Shown one piece after another: positions 17,210 to 25,725 of a stretch of DNA of 64,000 bases. The position numbers and the translations under genes were made by a program. Each line of letters starts with the position of its first letter. Position 1 is the stretch's first letter. The notes beneath the pieces are model-generated. The model did no database searches. It was given only the letters and a program-made list of their open reading frames with translations, and was not told where the DNA came from. This DNA is from Pseudoselenomonas ruminantium (GTDB lineage Bacteria; Bacillota; Negativicutes; Selenomonadales; Selenomonadaceae): positions 30,182-94,181 of the forward strand of contig NZ_FOQK01000006.1 of NCBI RefSeq assembly GCF_900113715.1. Reading direction: 5' to 3'.

Positions 17210-18352
17210 TTATTTTTGTTTAGCACCATCTAGGACAATCTGCAGGGCCCAGCGGGCGGCATCGTAGAGATCTTTCTCTTCGATGTATTCTTCCTTCGTA
17301 TGGCAGTTTTCCATGCCAACGGCGAGGACGACGGTCGGGATTCCGTATGTATTGAAGTGGTTGGCATCCGAGCCGCCGCCGGATTCTTCGAGTTTTACGG
17401 GGAAGCCGAGTTTTGCGGCAGCCTGGCTCGCAAGCTTTATGGCTGTACAGTCTTTTGTAAGCTCGTAAGGGCCGTAGTCAGGACTTACCTCGGCGGTAAT
17501 CTCACAGCCGGTGGCAGCAGCGCCTGCGGTGAAGTGATCGATGATGTCCTGTGTGATCTTGGCAAGCTTTTCCTTGTTGCGGCTGCGGCTTTCGTAGTAG
17601 ATGTCACAGGTGTCGGCGACAACGTTTGTCGCACTGCCGCCAACAATTTTGCCCACGTTGCAGGTGGTTTCCTCATCGATGCGGCCCTGCGGCGCATCGG
17701 CAAGCAGCTTGCCGGCGGCGATGATGGCATTGTTGCCAGATTCTGGCGCAACACCGGCATGCGCGGCCTTGCCCTGGATATGGATATGCAGCTGGTTCTT
17801 GCCCGGGGCCATGAAGGTCATGCAGCCCGGATGGTTATGCGTGTCGAGCGTATAGCCGAAATCAGCATGCAAGAGACTGGTGTCAAGATTCTGGGAACCG
17901 TGGACACCATTTTCCTCGGCAATCGTAAAGACAATCTGCAAGGGGCCATGCGGCAGGTTTTGCTCGCGCAGCTGGCGCAAAGTTTCAAGGATGGCCGTGA
18001 CGCCGGCTTTGTCATCGCCGCCGAGGATTGTCGTGCCATCGGAACGGATGATGCCGTTTTCGCGAATCGGATGCACGCCGCCGCAGGGCTCGACGCAGTC
18101 CATATGGGCGGTCAGCATGATAGTCGGTAAATCGTTGTGCGCCGCATCCGAAGCTGGGAAATCAGCTACGAGATTGCCACAATTACCGCCGAGTTTTTCG
18201 CCAGCGTTATCCTCATGGACGATGCCGCCGAGCTCTGTCAGGCGCTTGGTCAAAATATCGCCGATTTCGCGTTCGTTGCGGGTAGAGCAGCGTACTTGCA
18301 CGAGTTCGAGGAATTCGTCAAGTACGCGGGCTTCATTGATTATGTCAGACAT
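17210..18352 (-). CDS. M20-family peptidase, peptidase T-like
   Basis: A 380-residue zinc-dependent aminopeptidase or dipeptidase of the M20 family. Metal and catalytic residues are visible: the His/Asp of TAHMDCV, the bridging Asp of GGDDKAG, the Glu pair of IAEENGVHG, Asp in YTLDTHNH and the late His of SDANHFN. A dimerisation insert with AAHAGVAPESG lies in the middle. Family members (PepT-like) trim small peptides in the cytoplasm. A SD AAGGAAG precedes the ATG. It is the second gene of a unit with the dcuC-like carrier, 31 bases downstream, which suggests linked use of peptide- or amino-acid-derived acids. Confidence 0.9.
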   Translation of the reverse strand: MSDIINEARVLDEFLELVQVRCSTRNEREIGDILTKRLTELGGIVHEDNAGEKLGGNCGNLVADFPASDAAHNDLPTIMLTAHMDCVEPCGGVHPIRENGIIRSDGTTILGGDDKAGVTAILETLRQLREQNLPHGPLQIVFTIAEENGVHGSQNLDTSLLHADFGYTLDTHNHPGCMTFMAPGKNQLHIHIQGKAAHAGVAPESGNNAIIAAGKLLADAPQGRIDEETTCNVGKIVGGSATNVVADTCDIYYESRSRNKEKLAKITQDIIDHFTAGAAATGCEITAEVSPDYGPYELTKDCTAIKLASQAAAKLGFPVKLEESGGGSDANHFNTYGIPTVVLAVGMENCHTKEEYIEEKDLYDAARWALQIVLDGAKQK

Positions 18353-18383
18353 GAAAAAGACTTCCTTCCTAAGAGAAACTGCC

Positions 18384-19658
18384 TTAGAGCAGGATCATCA
18401 GCACAATAGCAGCGGCCAGGCATGGCAGCGCATTGCGTTTGGATACTTCAATCGGATTGACCTTGGCAAGGCCGGCACAGATGATGGCAGCGCCAGCGAC
18501 TGGCGACATGGAGCGGCCCATAGCACCGGCAATCTGGGCCAGTGAACCAAGATCCATGATGCTCATGCCGAACTGCTCAGCATATGGCGTTACAGCACCA
18601 TTGAAGGCAAAGGCAGCGGCATCGCCCGAGCCGGAGATGACGGCGATGAAGAAGGGGCCAAATGTACCAGCGGCAGCAGCAATCGACTCTGAGCCTTTCA
18701 TGAGATCGGTGAGCGCTCCCGTAAGGCCGATGGCTGTCATGCCTGTCGTGAATACGCTGGCGCAGACAATAAGGCCGATGACATCGCTATACGCACTGCC
18801 CATACCTTTGAAGAAATTGCGGCAGACTTCCTGCGCATCCGACCAGGTGACGATAAGGCCGAGCGCCACGCCGATAAGCATCGACAGCGGCACACTGATT
18901 TCCGGCAGCACAGCAACCTGTTTCGAGCCGAGGATCAACAGGAACAGCGGGACAATCGGAACGAGAGCACGCAGCGGATTGACCTTGAAGGTGCTCAGCT
19001 GCAGGTGCTCTTCGGCAGCGATTTTCTGCTGATATGCCTTGCTGCGTTCGGCAGAGGCGCCTTCGTGGAAGAAGAAGGCATAGGCCGTCATGACGGCGAT
19101 GCAGGCAATCGATGCGGCAATCGATGCCGGGGTCTCATTGAGGATGACAGTCATCATATCGGTGCCGGCAAGGTCGGCTACGAATGGGTTATGGGCGTTG
19201 CCCGGGCTGATGGCACTGCCCCAGGTACCGGCAAGCACCGTGGCAGCAGCCATGGCAGGATGGACACCAGCTGCGATAAGTGTCGGGATCAGGATACTGC
19301 CGACGGCAGCCGAGCAGCCAGAAGCTGAGGGAATCGCGAGACTGATCCACCAGGTCAGCAGGAACGACAGCGGCACGAGCAGGGCGCGGCCGCGCTTGAG
19401 GATACCCGATATGGACTGGACGAGGTGCTGGTCGCACTGCGTGAGTTTCATGACATAGGAGAAACCCATGACCGTACAGATTGTCGGTACCAGCGAGTTA
19501 TTGACCATGGCCTTCGTAAAGGCTTTCATGACATCTCCAGGCAAACCGCCAATCAGACACATGATGAGACCGGCGCTGAACAGCACCAGACGGGCTTCGT
19601 ACTTTTTGACGATGAGTACGAAGGTGAGAATTACTAGAATACCTCCAGCAATCAACAT
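18384..19658 (-). CDS. DcuC-family C4-dicarboxylate carrier
   Basis: A 424-residue protein with about twelve membrane helices of the DcuC/CitT-like superfamily. The ATG at 19658 is preferred over upstream in-frame codons because GGAGG lies nine bases before it. Two re-entrant-like segments with SAS/GS motifs occur near residues 115-150 (AIPSASGCSAAVGS) and in the second half (ISGSGDAAAFAFN). DcuC carriers exchange fumarate, malate, aspartate and succinate during anaerobic growth, which would suit a succinate/propionate-producing anaerobe. Substrate is inferred. It is the first gene of the unit with the peptidase, driven by the promoter at 19699-19727. Confidence 0.82.
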   Translation of the reverse strand: MLIAGGILVILTFVLIVKKYEARLVLFSAGLIMCLIGGLPGDVMKAFTKAMVNNSLVPTICTVMGFSYVMKLTQCDQHLVQSISGILKRGRALLVPLSFLLTWWISLAIPSASGCSAAVGSILIPTLIAAGVHPAMAAATVLAGTWGSAISPGNAHNPFVADLAGTDMMTVILNETPASIAASIACIAVMTAYAFFFHEGASAERSKAYQQKIAAEEHLQLSTFKVNPLRALVPIVPLFLLILGSKQVAVLPEISVPLSMLIGVALGLIVTWSDAQEVCRNFFKGMGSAYSDVIGLIVCASVFTTGMTAIGLTGALTDLMKGSESIAAAAGTFGPFFIAVISGSGDAAAFAFNGAVTPYAEQFGMSIMDLGSLAQIAGAMGRSMSPVAGAAIICAGLAKVNPIEVSKRNALPCLAAAIVLMILL

Positions 19659-19687
19659 GATAAAAACCTCCAAACAATAATAGTTTT

Positions 19688-19727
19688 TTGACAAGTCAAT
19701 TATACATTAATAATATTTATCCAACAA
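19688..19727 (-). promoter_or_regulatory. Promoter of the dcuC-like unit with an overlapping palindrome
   Basis: On the minus strand TTGTTG (19722-19727) and TATAAT (19699-19704) are 17 bases apart. The palindrome TTGAC-AA-GTCAA (19688-19699) starts inside the -10 box and covers the expected transcription start, the usual place for a repressor operator. Which protein binds is unknown. Confidence 0.6.
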
Positions 19728-19813
19728 TACCACAGGATAATATCTATGCGCTTGATTCGTGGACATATGCTTGCGGGATTATGTAATAGTGTAATGCTGT
19801 TCTGCTTTTTCGG

Positions 19814-19842
19814 TTGCAATATCTTAGCCGTGATGCTAAAAT
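19814..19842 (+). promoter_or_regulatory. Promoter of the RNase J gene
   Basis: TTGCAA (19814-19819) and TAAAAT (19837-19842) are 17 bases apart, giving a leader of about 105 bases before the RNase J start. The leader is AT-rich and no riboswitch-like fold was recognised in it. Confidence 0.6.
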
Positions 19843-19954
19843 AGAAAAGAATGATTTGATCGGATAAGCGTTATAAACTTTTTTTATTTTTTGTTCGGAC
19901 GATAATTGCTTCATACGCAATAGGATATAAATTAAATAGTTGGAGGTGTATTTT

Positions 19955-21619
19955 TTGGCTAAAGGAGCACAAAAACTACAGATTATTCCTCTGGGTGGAC
20001 TAGGGGAAATTGGTAAGAACATGACGGTTATTCGCGTGGATGACGAAATCCTCGTGATTGACTCGGGCCTGATGTTCCCGGAAGAGGATATGCTGGGTAT
20101 CGATCTTGTTATCCCGGATATCAGCTACCTGCTGGAGAATCGTGAGAAAATCAAGGCGATTGTCCTGACGCATGGCCATGAGGATCACATCGGCGCGCTG
20201 CCGTATGTTCTCAAACAGATCAATGTACCGGTCTATGGTACGCGTTTGACGTTGGGCATCCTTGAGGGACGTCTCAAGGAAAATGGCGTTGATTCGAGTA
20301 ATCTGCATTCCGTTATGCAGGGCGATATCATCAATGTCGGCTGCTTCAGCGTTGGTTTCATTCGTGTCAATCATTCAATTCCCGATGCTGTGGGACTGTC
20401 CATCAAGACGCCGGTCGGCATGATTGTCCATACGGGCGACTTCAAGCTTGACTACACGCCAATCGATGGCAAGATGACGGACTTCCGCCGTTTCTCGGAT
20501 CTTGGCAACAAGGGTGTCCTGGTCATGATGGCGGATTCGACGAATTCCGAGCGCGCAGGCCATACGCCGAGCGAGAGCACGGTAGGTGCTTCGTTTGACA
20601 AGGCGTTCCACAATGCCCGCGGCCGCATCATCGTCGCGACCTTCTCCTCGAATGTCCATCGCATCCAGCAGGTCATCGATACGGCCGTGCGCTATAAGCG
20701 CCGGGTTGCCGTATTGGGCCGTAGCATGGTCAATGTCGTCAATATCTCGCTGGAGCTTGGCTATATCACATGCCCCGAGGGGACGCTCATCGATATCGAT
20801 GAAATCAATAACTTCCGCGCAGAGCAGCTTGTCATCGTGACGACGGGCAGCCAGGGTGAGCCGATGTCGGCGCTGACGCGTATGGCGATGTCGGACCATC
20901 GCAAGGTCACGATTGCGCCGAACGATACGGTCATCATCTCGGCTACGCCGATCCCGGGCAACGAAAAGCTCGTTTCCAAGACGATCGACAATCTGCTGCG
21001 TCTGGGTGCGAACGTGGTCTATGGCCGCGATAAGGGCGTCCATGTATCGGGCCATGCGAGCCAGGAAGAGCTCAAGCTCATGCACAACCTCGTGCGGCCG
21101 AAGTTCTTCATTCCGGTCCATGGCGAGTATCATCATCTCGTCCAGCATGCCAAACTGGCGCAGGAGCTCGGTATGCCCAAAGACCATATCTTCATGGGTG
21201 AGAACGGTACGATCTTCGAGTTCACGCGCGACAAGGGTACGGTGGCTGGCAAGGTGACGGCTGGCATGGTCATGGTCGATGGCCTCGGCGTCGGCGATGT
21301 TGGCAACATCGTCCTGCGTGACCGCCGTCAGCTGTCCCAGGACGGCATCCTGATCGTCGTCGTTACGATGGATAAGGCCAGCAATACGGTTGTGGCCGGC
21401 CCTGACATCGTGTCGCGTGGCTTTGTCTATGTCCGTGAGTCCGAGGCTTTGATGGATGAGGCCAAAGCCCGTGTCGAGCAGGCCCTCGACCGCTGTGAGG
21501 ACGAAGGCGTCAAGGAGTGGGCAGCTATCAAGTCCAATGTCCGCGATGCTCTGGGCCGTTATCTCTTCGAGAAGACGCGCCGCCGTCCGATGATCCTGCC
21601 GATCATCATGGAAATCTAA
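19955..21619 (+). CDS. rnj: Ribonuclease J
   Basis: A 554-residue RNase J, the metallo-beta-lactamase/beta-CASP nuclease with 5'-3' exo- and endonuclease activity that dominates mRNA turnover in Firmicutes lacking RNase E. The metal-binding motif is HGHEDHIGALPYV near residue 75, and further metal ligands lie in HTGDFK and in HGEYHH toward the C-terminus. The TTG at 19955 is chosen as start, as TGGAGGTG lies nine bases upstream; the earlier in-frame TTG overlaps this SD. Only one copy is visible, so J1 or J2 cannot be assigned. It stands alone with its own terminator. Confidence 0.95.
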   Translation: MAKGAQKLQIIPLGGLGEIGKNMTVIRVDDEILVIDSGLMFPEEDMLGIDLVIPDISYLLENREKIKAIVLTHGHEDHIGALPYVLKQINVPVYGTRLTLGILEGRLKENGVDSSNLHSVMQGDIINVGCFSVGFIRVNHSIPDAVGLSIKTPVGMIVHTGDFKLDYTPIDGKMTDFRRFSDLGNKGVLVMMADSTNSERAGHTPSESTVGASFDKAFHNARGRIIVATFSSNVHRIQQVIDTAVRYKRRVAVLGRSMVNVVNISLELGYITCPEGTLIDIDEINNFRAEQLVIVTTGSQGEPMSALTRMAMSDHRKVTIAPNDTVIISATPIPGNEKLVSKTIDNLLRLGANVVYGRDKGVHVSGHASQEELKLMHNLVRPKFFIPVHGEYHHLVQHAKLAQELGMPKDHIFMGENGTIFEFTRDKGTVAGKVTAGMVMVDGLGVGDVGNIVLRDRRQLSQDGILIVVVTMDKASNTVVAGPDIVSRGFVYVRESEALMDEAKARVEQALDRCEDEGVKEWAAIKSNVRDALGRYLFEKTRRRPMILPIIMEI

Positions 21620-21650
21620 AGTATCTGCCGTAAGGCAGCTCGTGCATAAG

Positions 21651-21693
21651 AAAAGGCTGCGAGAAGATTACATTATCTTCTCGCAGCCTTTTT
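21651..21693. terminator. Bidirectional terminator between rnj and the ECF gene
   Basis: A 17-bp perfect stem AAAAGGCTGCGAGAAGA / TCTTCTCGCAGCCTTTT with an 8-base loop, with T and A runs for both directions. Confidence 0.92.
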
Positions 21694-21715
21694 CGTATCT
21701 CGGGCGAAAGGCAGA

Positions 21716-22246
21716 TCAAAGGTGGATATTGCGGCGCAGGACAGGCAGCAGGAGCAGCGCTGCGCCCGAGTTGATGAGTCCTTCGAGGAACAGGCCCGGA
21801 GCAGAGGCGAGGCCGGCGCTGAGACTGGCGTAGAGCAGGGCACCGAACAGCGTGTAGCCGGCGGTCATCCAGAGGCTGGCAAGCAGGAAGGCTATGGCTG
21901 TGCGCGGGATGCTGCTGTCCTTCCGTGCCAGTTTCAGGACAAGATAGCCCATGACGAATTTTATCAGCAGCGTCGGCAGGATCCAAAGGGCAAAGCCACC
22001 GAGCAGGTCAGAGAGGGCCGAGCCCAGGCAGGCGGCCAGGAGTGCCGGGCGGCTGGGCAGCAGCAGCACCAGCAGGAAGATGGCGGCATCGCCGAGGTGG
22101 GCATAGCCGAGGGGAATCGGGATGCGCGGCACGAAGGTCGCGAGGAAGACGACGGCCGTCATGACGGCTGCCAGGCAGAGCTCACGTGCACTCCAGTGTG
22201 TCTTTCCGGTGCGGATCGTTTGTACGGATATGGTGTTCATCGACAT
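21716..22246 (-). CDS. ECF transporter S component, possibly for vitamin B6
   Basis: A 176-residue protein with about five to six membrane helices, matching the ECF-type substrate-binding (S) component family (COG4720 type). The ATG at 22246 has AGAGG nine bases upstream. Motifs include LGYAHLGDAAIFLL and the loop LSDLLGGFALWILPTL, which resemble other vitamin S components. It would join an energising EcfA/EcfA'/EcfT module encoded elsewhere. It is divergent from a MocR-type regulator; MocR proteins of the PdxR class control B6 genes, so pyridoxine or pyridoxal is the favoured substrate. This substrate assignment is inference from context only. Confidence 0.75.
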   Translation of the reverse strand: MSMNTISVQTIRTGKTHWSARELCLAAVMTAVVFLATFVPRIPIPLGYAHLGDAAIFLLVLLLPSRPALLAACLGSALSDLLGGFALWILPTLLIKFVMGYLVLKLARKDSSIPRTAIAFLLASLWMTAGYTLFGALLYASLSAGLASAPGLFLEGLINSGAALLLLPVLRRNIHL

Positions 22247-22263
22247 AAACTTCAACCTCTTTC

Positions 22264-22292
22264 TTGTAAATGGTATGGGTCTATTGTATACT
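22264..22292 (+). promoter_or_regulatory. Promoter of the MocR gene
   Basis: TTGTAA (22264-22269) and TATACT (22287-22292) are separated by 17 bases in the 105-base divergent region shared with the ECF gene. TATGG elements on either side (near 22273 and 22302) might be the direct repeats a MocR regulator binds; this is speculative. Confidence 0.55.
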
Positions 22293-22351
22293 GAATCTGG
22301 CTATGGTAAAAGAATCAAAGTAAAACAGAAAAACATGTCAGATAGAAGAGG

Positions 22352-23764
22352 ATGAGAAGATTGTTGACCTATTCGTTTGAACAGGCGGGGGATAAGCCGC
22401 TCTATGAGTACCTCTATGCCTGCATCCGCGACGATATCCTGTCCGGGCGCTTGCGGGCAGGGGAAAAGCTGCCGTCGAAGCGGGCACTGGCACGGAATCT
22501 CGGTGTCAGCACGATCACCGTCGAAGGTGCTTATGGCCAGTTGACCGCTGAAGGTTATTGCCAGTCCGCGCCGCGGCGTGGTTTTTTCGTGACGAATGTC
22601 GCGCCCCAGGAGCAGGTGCCGCCGCCCCTCCCGCCTGCGCGGCAGGCCGTTGACCGGTCAACGGTCAGAAAAGAGTGGCTGGCAGATTTTTCGGCCAACA
22701 GCGTCCCGGCAAAACTCTTTCCGTTCGACCTGTGGACAAGGCTGCTGCGCAAGGTGGTGAACGAAGATGCCGATGCGCTGCTGGAGCGGTCGGCGTCCTT
22801 TGGCGTGCCACTCCTGCGGCAGGCGATCGCCGAGCACCTGCACAGTTTCCGGGGGCTTACGGTGCAGCCGGAGCAGATCGTCATCGGTGCGGGGACGGAG
22901 TACCTTTACAATCTGCTCGTGCAGTTTTTCGGCCGCGACCGGCGTTTCTGCGTGGAGAATCCCGGCTACGACCGCATCCGGCAGATCTATACGGCCAGTG
23001 GTGCTGACTGCGTGCTGGCTGACATGGATGCGCAGGGGGTGCGTCCGGCGGAATTGAACCGTCAGAAGGCGCAGATCCTGCATATCAGCCCTTCGCATCA
23101 TTTCCCGACGGGGATCATCATGCCGGTGAGCCGCCGCTACGAGCTGCTGGGCTGGGCTGCGGCGGCACCGGACCGCTACATCATCGAGGATGACTATGAC
23201 AGCGAATTCCGACTGACTGGCCGGCCCATCCCGACGATGATGGGCATCGATGTCAGCGACCGTGTCATCTACATGAACACCTTCTCGAAAAGCCTGACGC
23301 CGACCATCCGCATCAGCTACATGGTGCTGCCGAAGGAGCTTGTAGCGCCGTTTAGGGAAAAGCTCGGCTTCTACAGCTGCACCGTGTCGAATTTCGAGCA
23401 GTATACGCTGGCGCGCTTCATCCAGGATGGTTACTTTGAGAAGCACATCAACCGCATGCGCAATTTCTACCGCCGCAAGCGCGAACGCCTGCTGGCCCTG
23501 CTGAAAGCACCGGCGGCAGCAGGCAGGCTGACGATCATCGAGCACGGCTCGGGCCTGCACTTCCTGTTGCGGCTCGCGTTGAGCGAAAGCGATGCGGCCT
23601 TTGGGGCAAAGCTTGCGGCCCAAGGCATCCGCCTGCGTCCGCTGGCTGACTACTACGAGGGCAGCCCCGAGCACTGCCAGCACCTCTTCGTCCTCAACTA
23701 CTCGGGGGTGACCGATGATGTACTCGAGGACGCAGTCCAGCGTTTGTTGCGGTGTGTGGAATGA
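22352..23764 (+). CDS. MocR-family PLP-dependent transcriptional regulator
   Basis: A 470-residue fusion of a GntR-type winged helix (residues about 10-78, with LPSKRALARNLGVSTITVEGA covering the recognition helix) to a fold-type I aminotransferase domain (about 110-470). The PLP-binding Lys is in NTFSKSLTP, with IEDDYDSEF upstream for the pyridine-nitrogen Asp. Such regulators (PdxR, GabR) sense PLP or PLP-amine adducts. It is divergent from the vitamin S component, suggesting it controls that gene and itself. The ATG at 22352 directly abuts GAAGAGG, so translation may really begin at the TTG codons at 22361 or 22364; the protein is little changed. Confidence 0.9.
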   Translation: MRRLLTYSFEQAGDKPLYEYLYACIRDDILSGRLRAGEKLPSKRALARNLGVSTITVEGAYGQLTAEGYCQSAPRRGFFVTNVAPQEQVPPPLPPARQAVDRSTVRKEWLADFSANSVPAKLFPFDLWTRLLRKVVNEDADALLERSASFGVPLLRQAIAEHLHSFRGLTVQPEQIVIGAGTEYLYNLLVQFFGRDRRFCVENPGYDRIRQIYTASGADCVLADMDAQGVRPAELNRQKAQILHISPSHHFPTGIIMPVSRRYELLGWAAAAPDRYIIEDDYDSEFRLTGRPIPTMMGIDVSDRVIYMNTFSKSLTPTIRISYMVLPKELVAPFREKLGFYSCTVSNFEQYTLARFIQDGYFEKHINRMRNFYRRKRERLLALLKAPAAAGRLTIIEHGSGLHFLLRLALSESDAAFGAKLAAQGIRLRPLADYYEGSPEHCQHLFVLNYSGVTDDVLEDAVQRLLRCVE

Positions 23765-23814
23765 ATACAGGATATCCTGCGGCAGATCATCGCAAAGTTA
23801 TCCTGGGCCTTTGG

Positions 23815-23918
23815 TATAATGATCCTTGCAGAGGGAATGCGAAGCATGGAGGAAAAATCTTTGCTTGCTATATGATCGTCTGGGGCTTGAGCCTTCTCCG
23901 ATGGGGGAAGGCTTTTTG
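23815..23918 (+). ncRNA. Possible short transcript (small RNA or leader peptide)
   Basis: An extended -10 element TGGTATAAT (TATAAT at 23815-23820) is followed about 70 bases later by a terminator (GCCTTCTCC / GGGGAAGGC plus TTTTT, 23891-23917). The intervening bases hold an 18-codon ORF starting ATGATC at 23820 and no recognisable RNA family. The -35 is poor. The rest of this 305-base gap (23918-24069) has only a small TTCGTC/GACGAA hairpin and the chemoreceptor SD. Confidence 0.4.
23891..23917 (+). terminator. Terminator downstream of the MocR gene
   Basis: Stem GCCTTCTCC / GGGGAAGGC with a short GAT loop, then TTTTT. It lies 126 bases after the MocR stop, so it ends either the MocR transcript or a short independent RNA. 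Confidence 0.8.
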
Positions 23919-24069
23919 TGTTTGAAAAAAGACTGTGAAATAATATGCGCCATAGGTATTTCTACGCAGGAAACCCTTCGTCTGATGACGAATATTGCAA
24001 CATAATATGGTTCTGCTCGGCAAATATCAGATTAAGTATGCCCAACGGGCTGAGACAGGGAGGTATAAG

Positions 24070-25578
24070 ATGGATCTGAAAAAGAAGACAGTATTATTCC
24101 TGAACGTATGTATCGCGTTCGCATGCCTCTGCGTTGGTATCCTGGCCTACAAGAATGCCGATGATGCCTTTTCCGCTGTGTATATTGGCAAGGTATCTGA
24201 TGATGCCAGGCATCTTAACATGCTGCTGGACAAACAATATCCGGGAAATTGGCAGATCAAAGATGGCAGGCTGTACAAGGGAGATATGCTCATGGAAGAC
24301 TTGACAGACGGTATTGACGGCATTGCTGGTGATGATGCGATAACCATTTTCCGTGGCAATATGCGGGTTTCGACAACCATCAAACAAGAGGGCAGCCGCG
24401 CCGTGGGAACTCAGGCGGGAGACAAGGTGGTCGAGGCGGTAATCGGCCGGGGCGAGACCTTGGCCGTTGAGACCGACGTGCTTGGGGTGCCCTACTTTAC
24501 TTGCTATTTGCCCATTGTTTCCGAGAGTGGAGAAAGAATTGGCATGTTCTTTGTCGGTGCACCCAGTGCGCCGGTAATCGAAGTCCAGCATCGTTTTGTC
24601 CGCAATATGATTCTTACGATTCTCGTGCTGGTGATGATTATGGGAGTCCTGGCAACTGGGATTATCACCAAGCAAATGATGCGCATCCTCGAAGTGCAAA
24701 AGACCTTAGCGGCGATTGCTAGCGGTGATTTGAGCGGTCGGGATATTGAACTGAAGGGAAACGATGAAATTTCAAAGCTTGGTCAGGATACCAATCGGAT
24801 GAAGAAGGCAATGAAGGCTATCATGGAAAACATTGCTTCTTCTGCGGAGCAGGTGGCCGGTGGTGCCAAGAATATTTCTGATTCGAGTATGGTTCTTTCC
24901 CAAGGCGCCGCCCAGCAGGCGTCTTCCGTCGAAGAGCTGTCGGCATCCATTGCGGAGATTTCTTCCCAGACGAAAAGCAATGCCGAGAATGCTGAGCGGG
25001 CCAATAGTATTACCGTCGTTACCCGTACTAATGCGGAAGCTGGCAATGATGATATGATGCGCATGTTGCAGGCGATGGAAGCGATCAATGTATCCTCAGG
25101 CGATATTTCTAAGATAATCAAAGTGATTGACGAGATCGCTTTCCAGACAAATATCCTGGCCCTTAACGCCGCAGTAGAAGCTGCCCGGGCAGGCCAGCAT
25201 GGCAAGGGCTTTGCAGTGGTGGCCGAGGAGGTCCGCAATCTTGCGGCACGCAGCGCCAAGGCTGCCAAAGAGACCACAGAGCTGATTGAAAATTCCATTG
25301 CCAAGGTCGACAATGGACAGGCGTCCGCGCACCAAGCGGCTGAGAAACTGAAGACCATTGTGGCTAATGTATCCGAGGTGGCAGATTTGGTGGAATCCAT
25401 TGCAAAGGCCTCGAAGGAACAGAGCTTAGCCATTGAGCAGATTAATCAGGGGGTATTGCAGGTTTCCCAAGTGGTACAGGCCAATTCCGCTACCAGCGAA
25501 GAAAGCGCCTCGGCTAGTGAAGAATTAAGCCGTCAGGCGGAGCTCTTAAGCGATGAAGTGCGGAAGTTCAAGATTTGA
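24070..25578 (+). CDS. Methyl-accepting chemotaxis protein with a Cache sensor
   Basis: A 502-residue chemoreceptor. The ATG at 24070 has GGGAGG six bases upstream. It has a first membrane helix (about 10-27), a single periplasm-side Cache domain of about 145 residues with [11 protein letters not shown] and [13 protein letters not shown], a second helix (about 178-200), HAMP, and a long cytoplasmic coiled coil. The highly conserved tip [18 protein letters not shown], near residue 360, contacts CheA and CheW. It has no C-terminal CheR pentapeptide. The ligand is unknown; Cache_3-type domains often bind carboxylates. It is monocistronic. Confidence 0.95.
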   Translation: MDLKKKTVLFLNVCIAFACLCVGILAYKNADDAFSAVYIGKVSDDARHLNMLLDKQYPGNWQIKDGRLYKGDMLMEDLTDGIDGIAGDDAITIFRGNMRVSTTIKQEGSRAVGTQAGDKVVEAVIGRGETLAVETDVLGVPYFTCYLPIVSESGERIGMFFVGAPSAPVIEVQHRFVRNMILTILVLVMIMGVLATGIITKQMMRILEVQKTLAAIASGDLSGRDIELKGNDEISKLGQDTNRMKKAMKAIMENIASSAEQVAGGAKNISDSSMVLSQGAAQQASSVEELSASIAEISSQTKSNAENAERANSITVVTRTNAEAGNDDMMRMLQAMEAINVSSGDISKIIKVIDEIAFQTNILALNAAVEAARAGQHGKGFAVVAEEVRNLAARSAKAAKETTELIENSIAKVDNGQASAHQAAEKLKTIVANVSEVADLVESIAKASKEQSLAIEQINQGVLQVSQVVQANSATSEESASASEELSRQAELLSDEVRKFKI

Positions 25579-25613
25579 GAAGGAATAAAGGACATAACAT
25601 TTTAATCCAGTCT

Positions 25614-25650
25614 AAAATGAGCATAGACCGATACGGCTATGCTCATTTTG
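25614..25650 (+). terminator. Terminator after the chemoreceptor gene
   Basis: A 13-bp perfect stem AAAATGAGCATAG / CTATGCTCATTTT with a 10-base loop, ending in a T run. Confidence 0.88.
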
Positions 25651-25725
25651 TGTTATACTAGTAGTCACTGATATGAGAACGAAGATTTAATGAAAGATTT
25701 AATATAGTGAGGAAGTGATTGCTAG

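Noticed and set aside
23925-24069. Possible c-di-GMP or other riboswitch before the chemoreceptor
   Set aside because: ACGCAGGAAACC and a following hairpin recall the GEMM-I core, but the second helix, its tetraloop receptor and the conserved GCAAAGCC are missing.
24045-24069. GGGCTGAGACAGGG resembling the TPP riboswitch core
   Set aside because: Only the short CTGAGA match is present; the ACCTGAT and other conserved parts are absent, and the gene is not thiamine-related.
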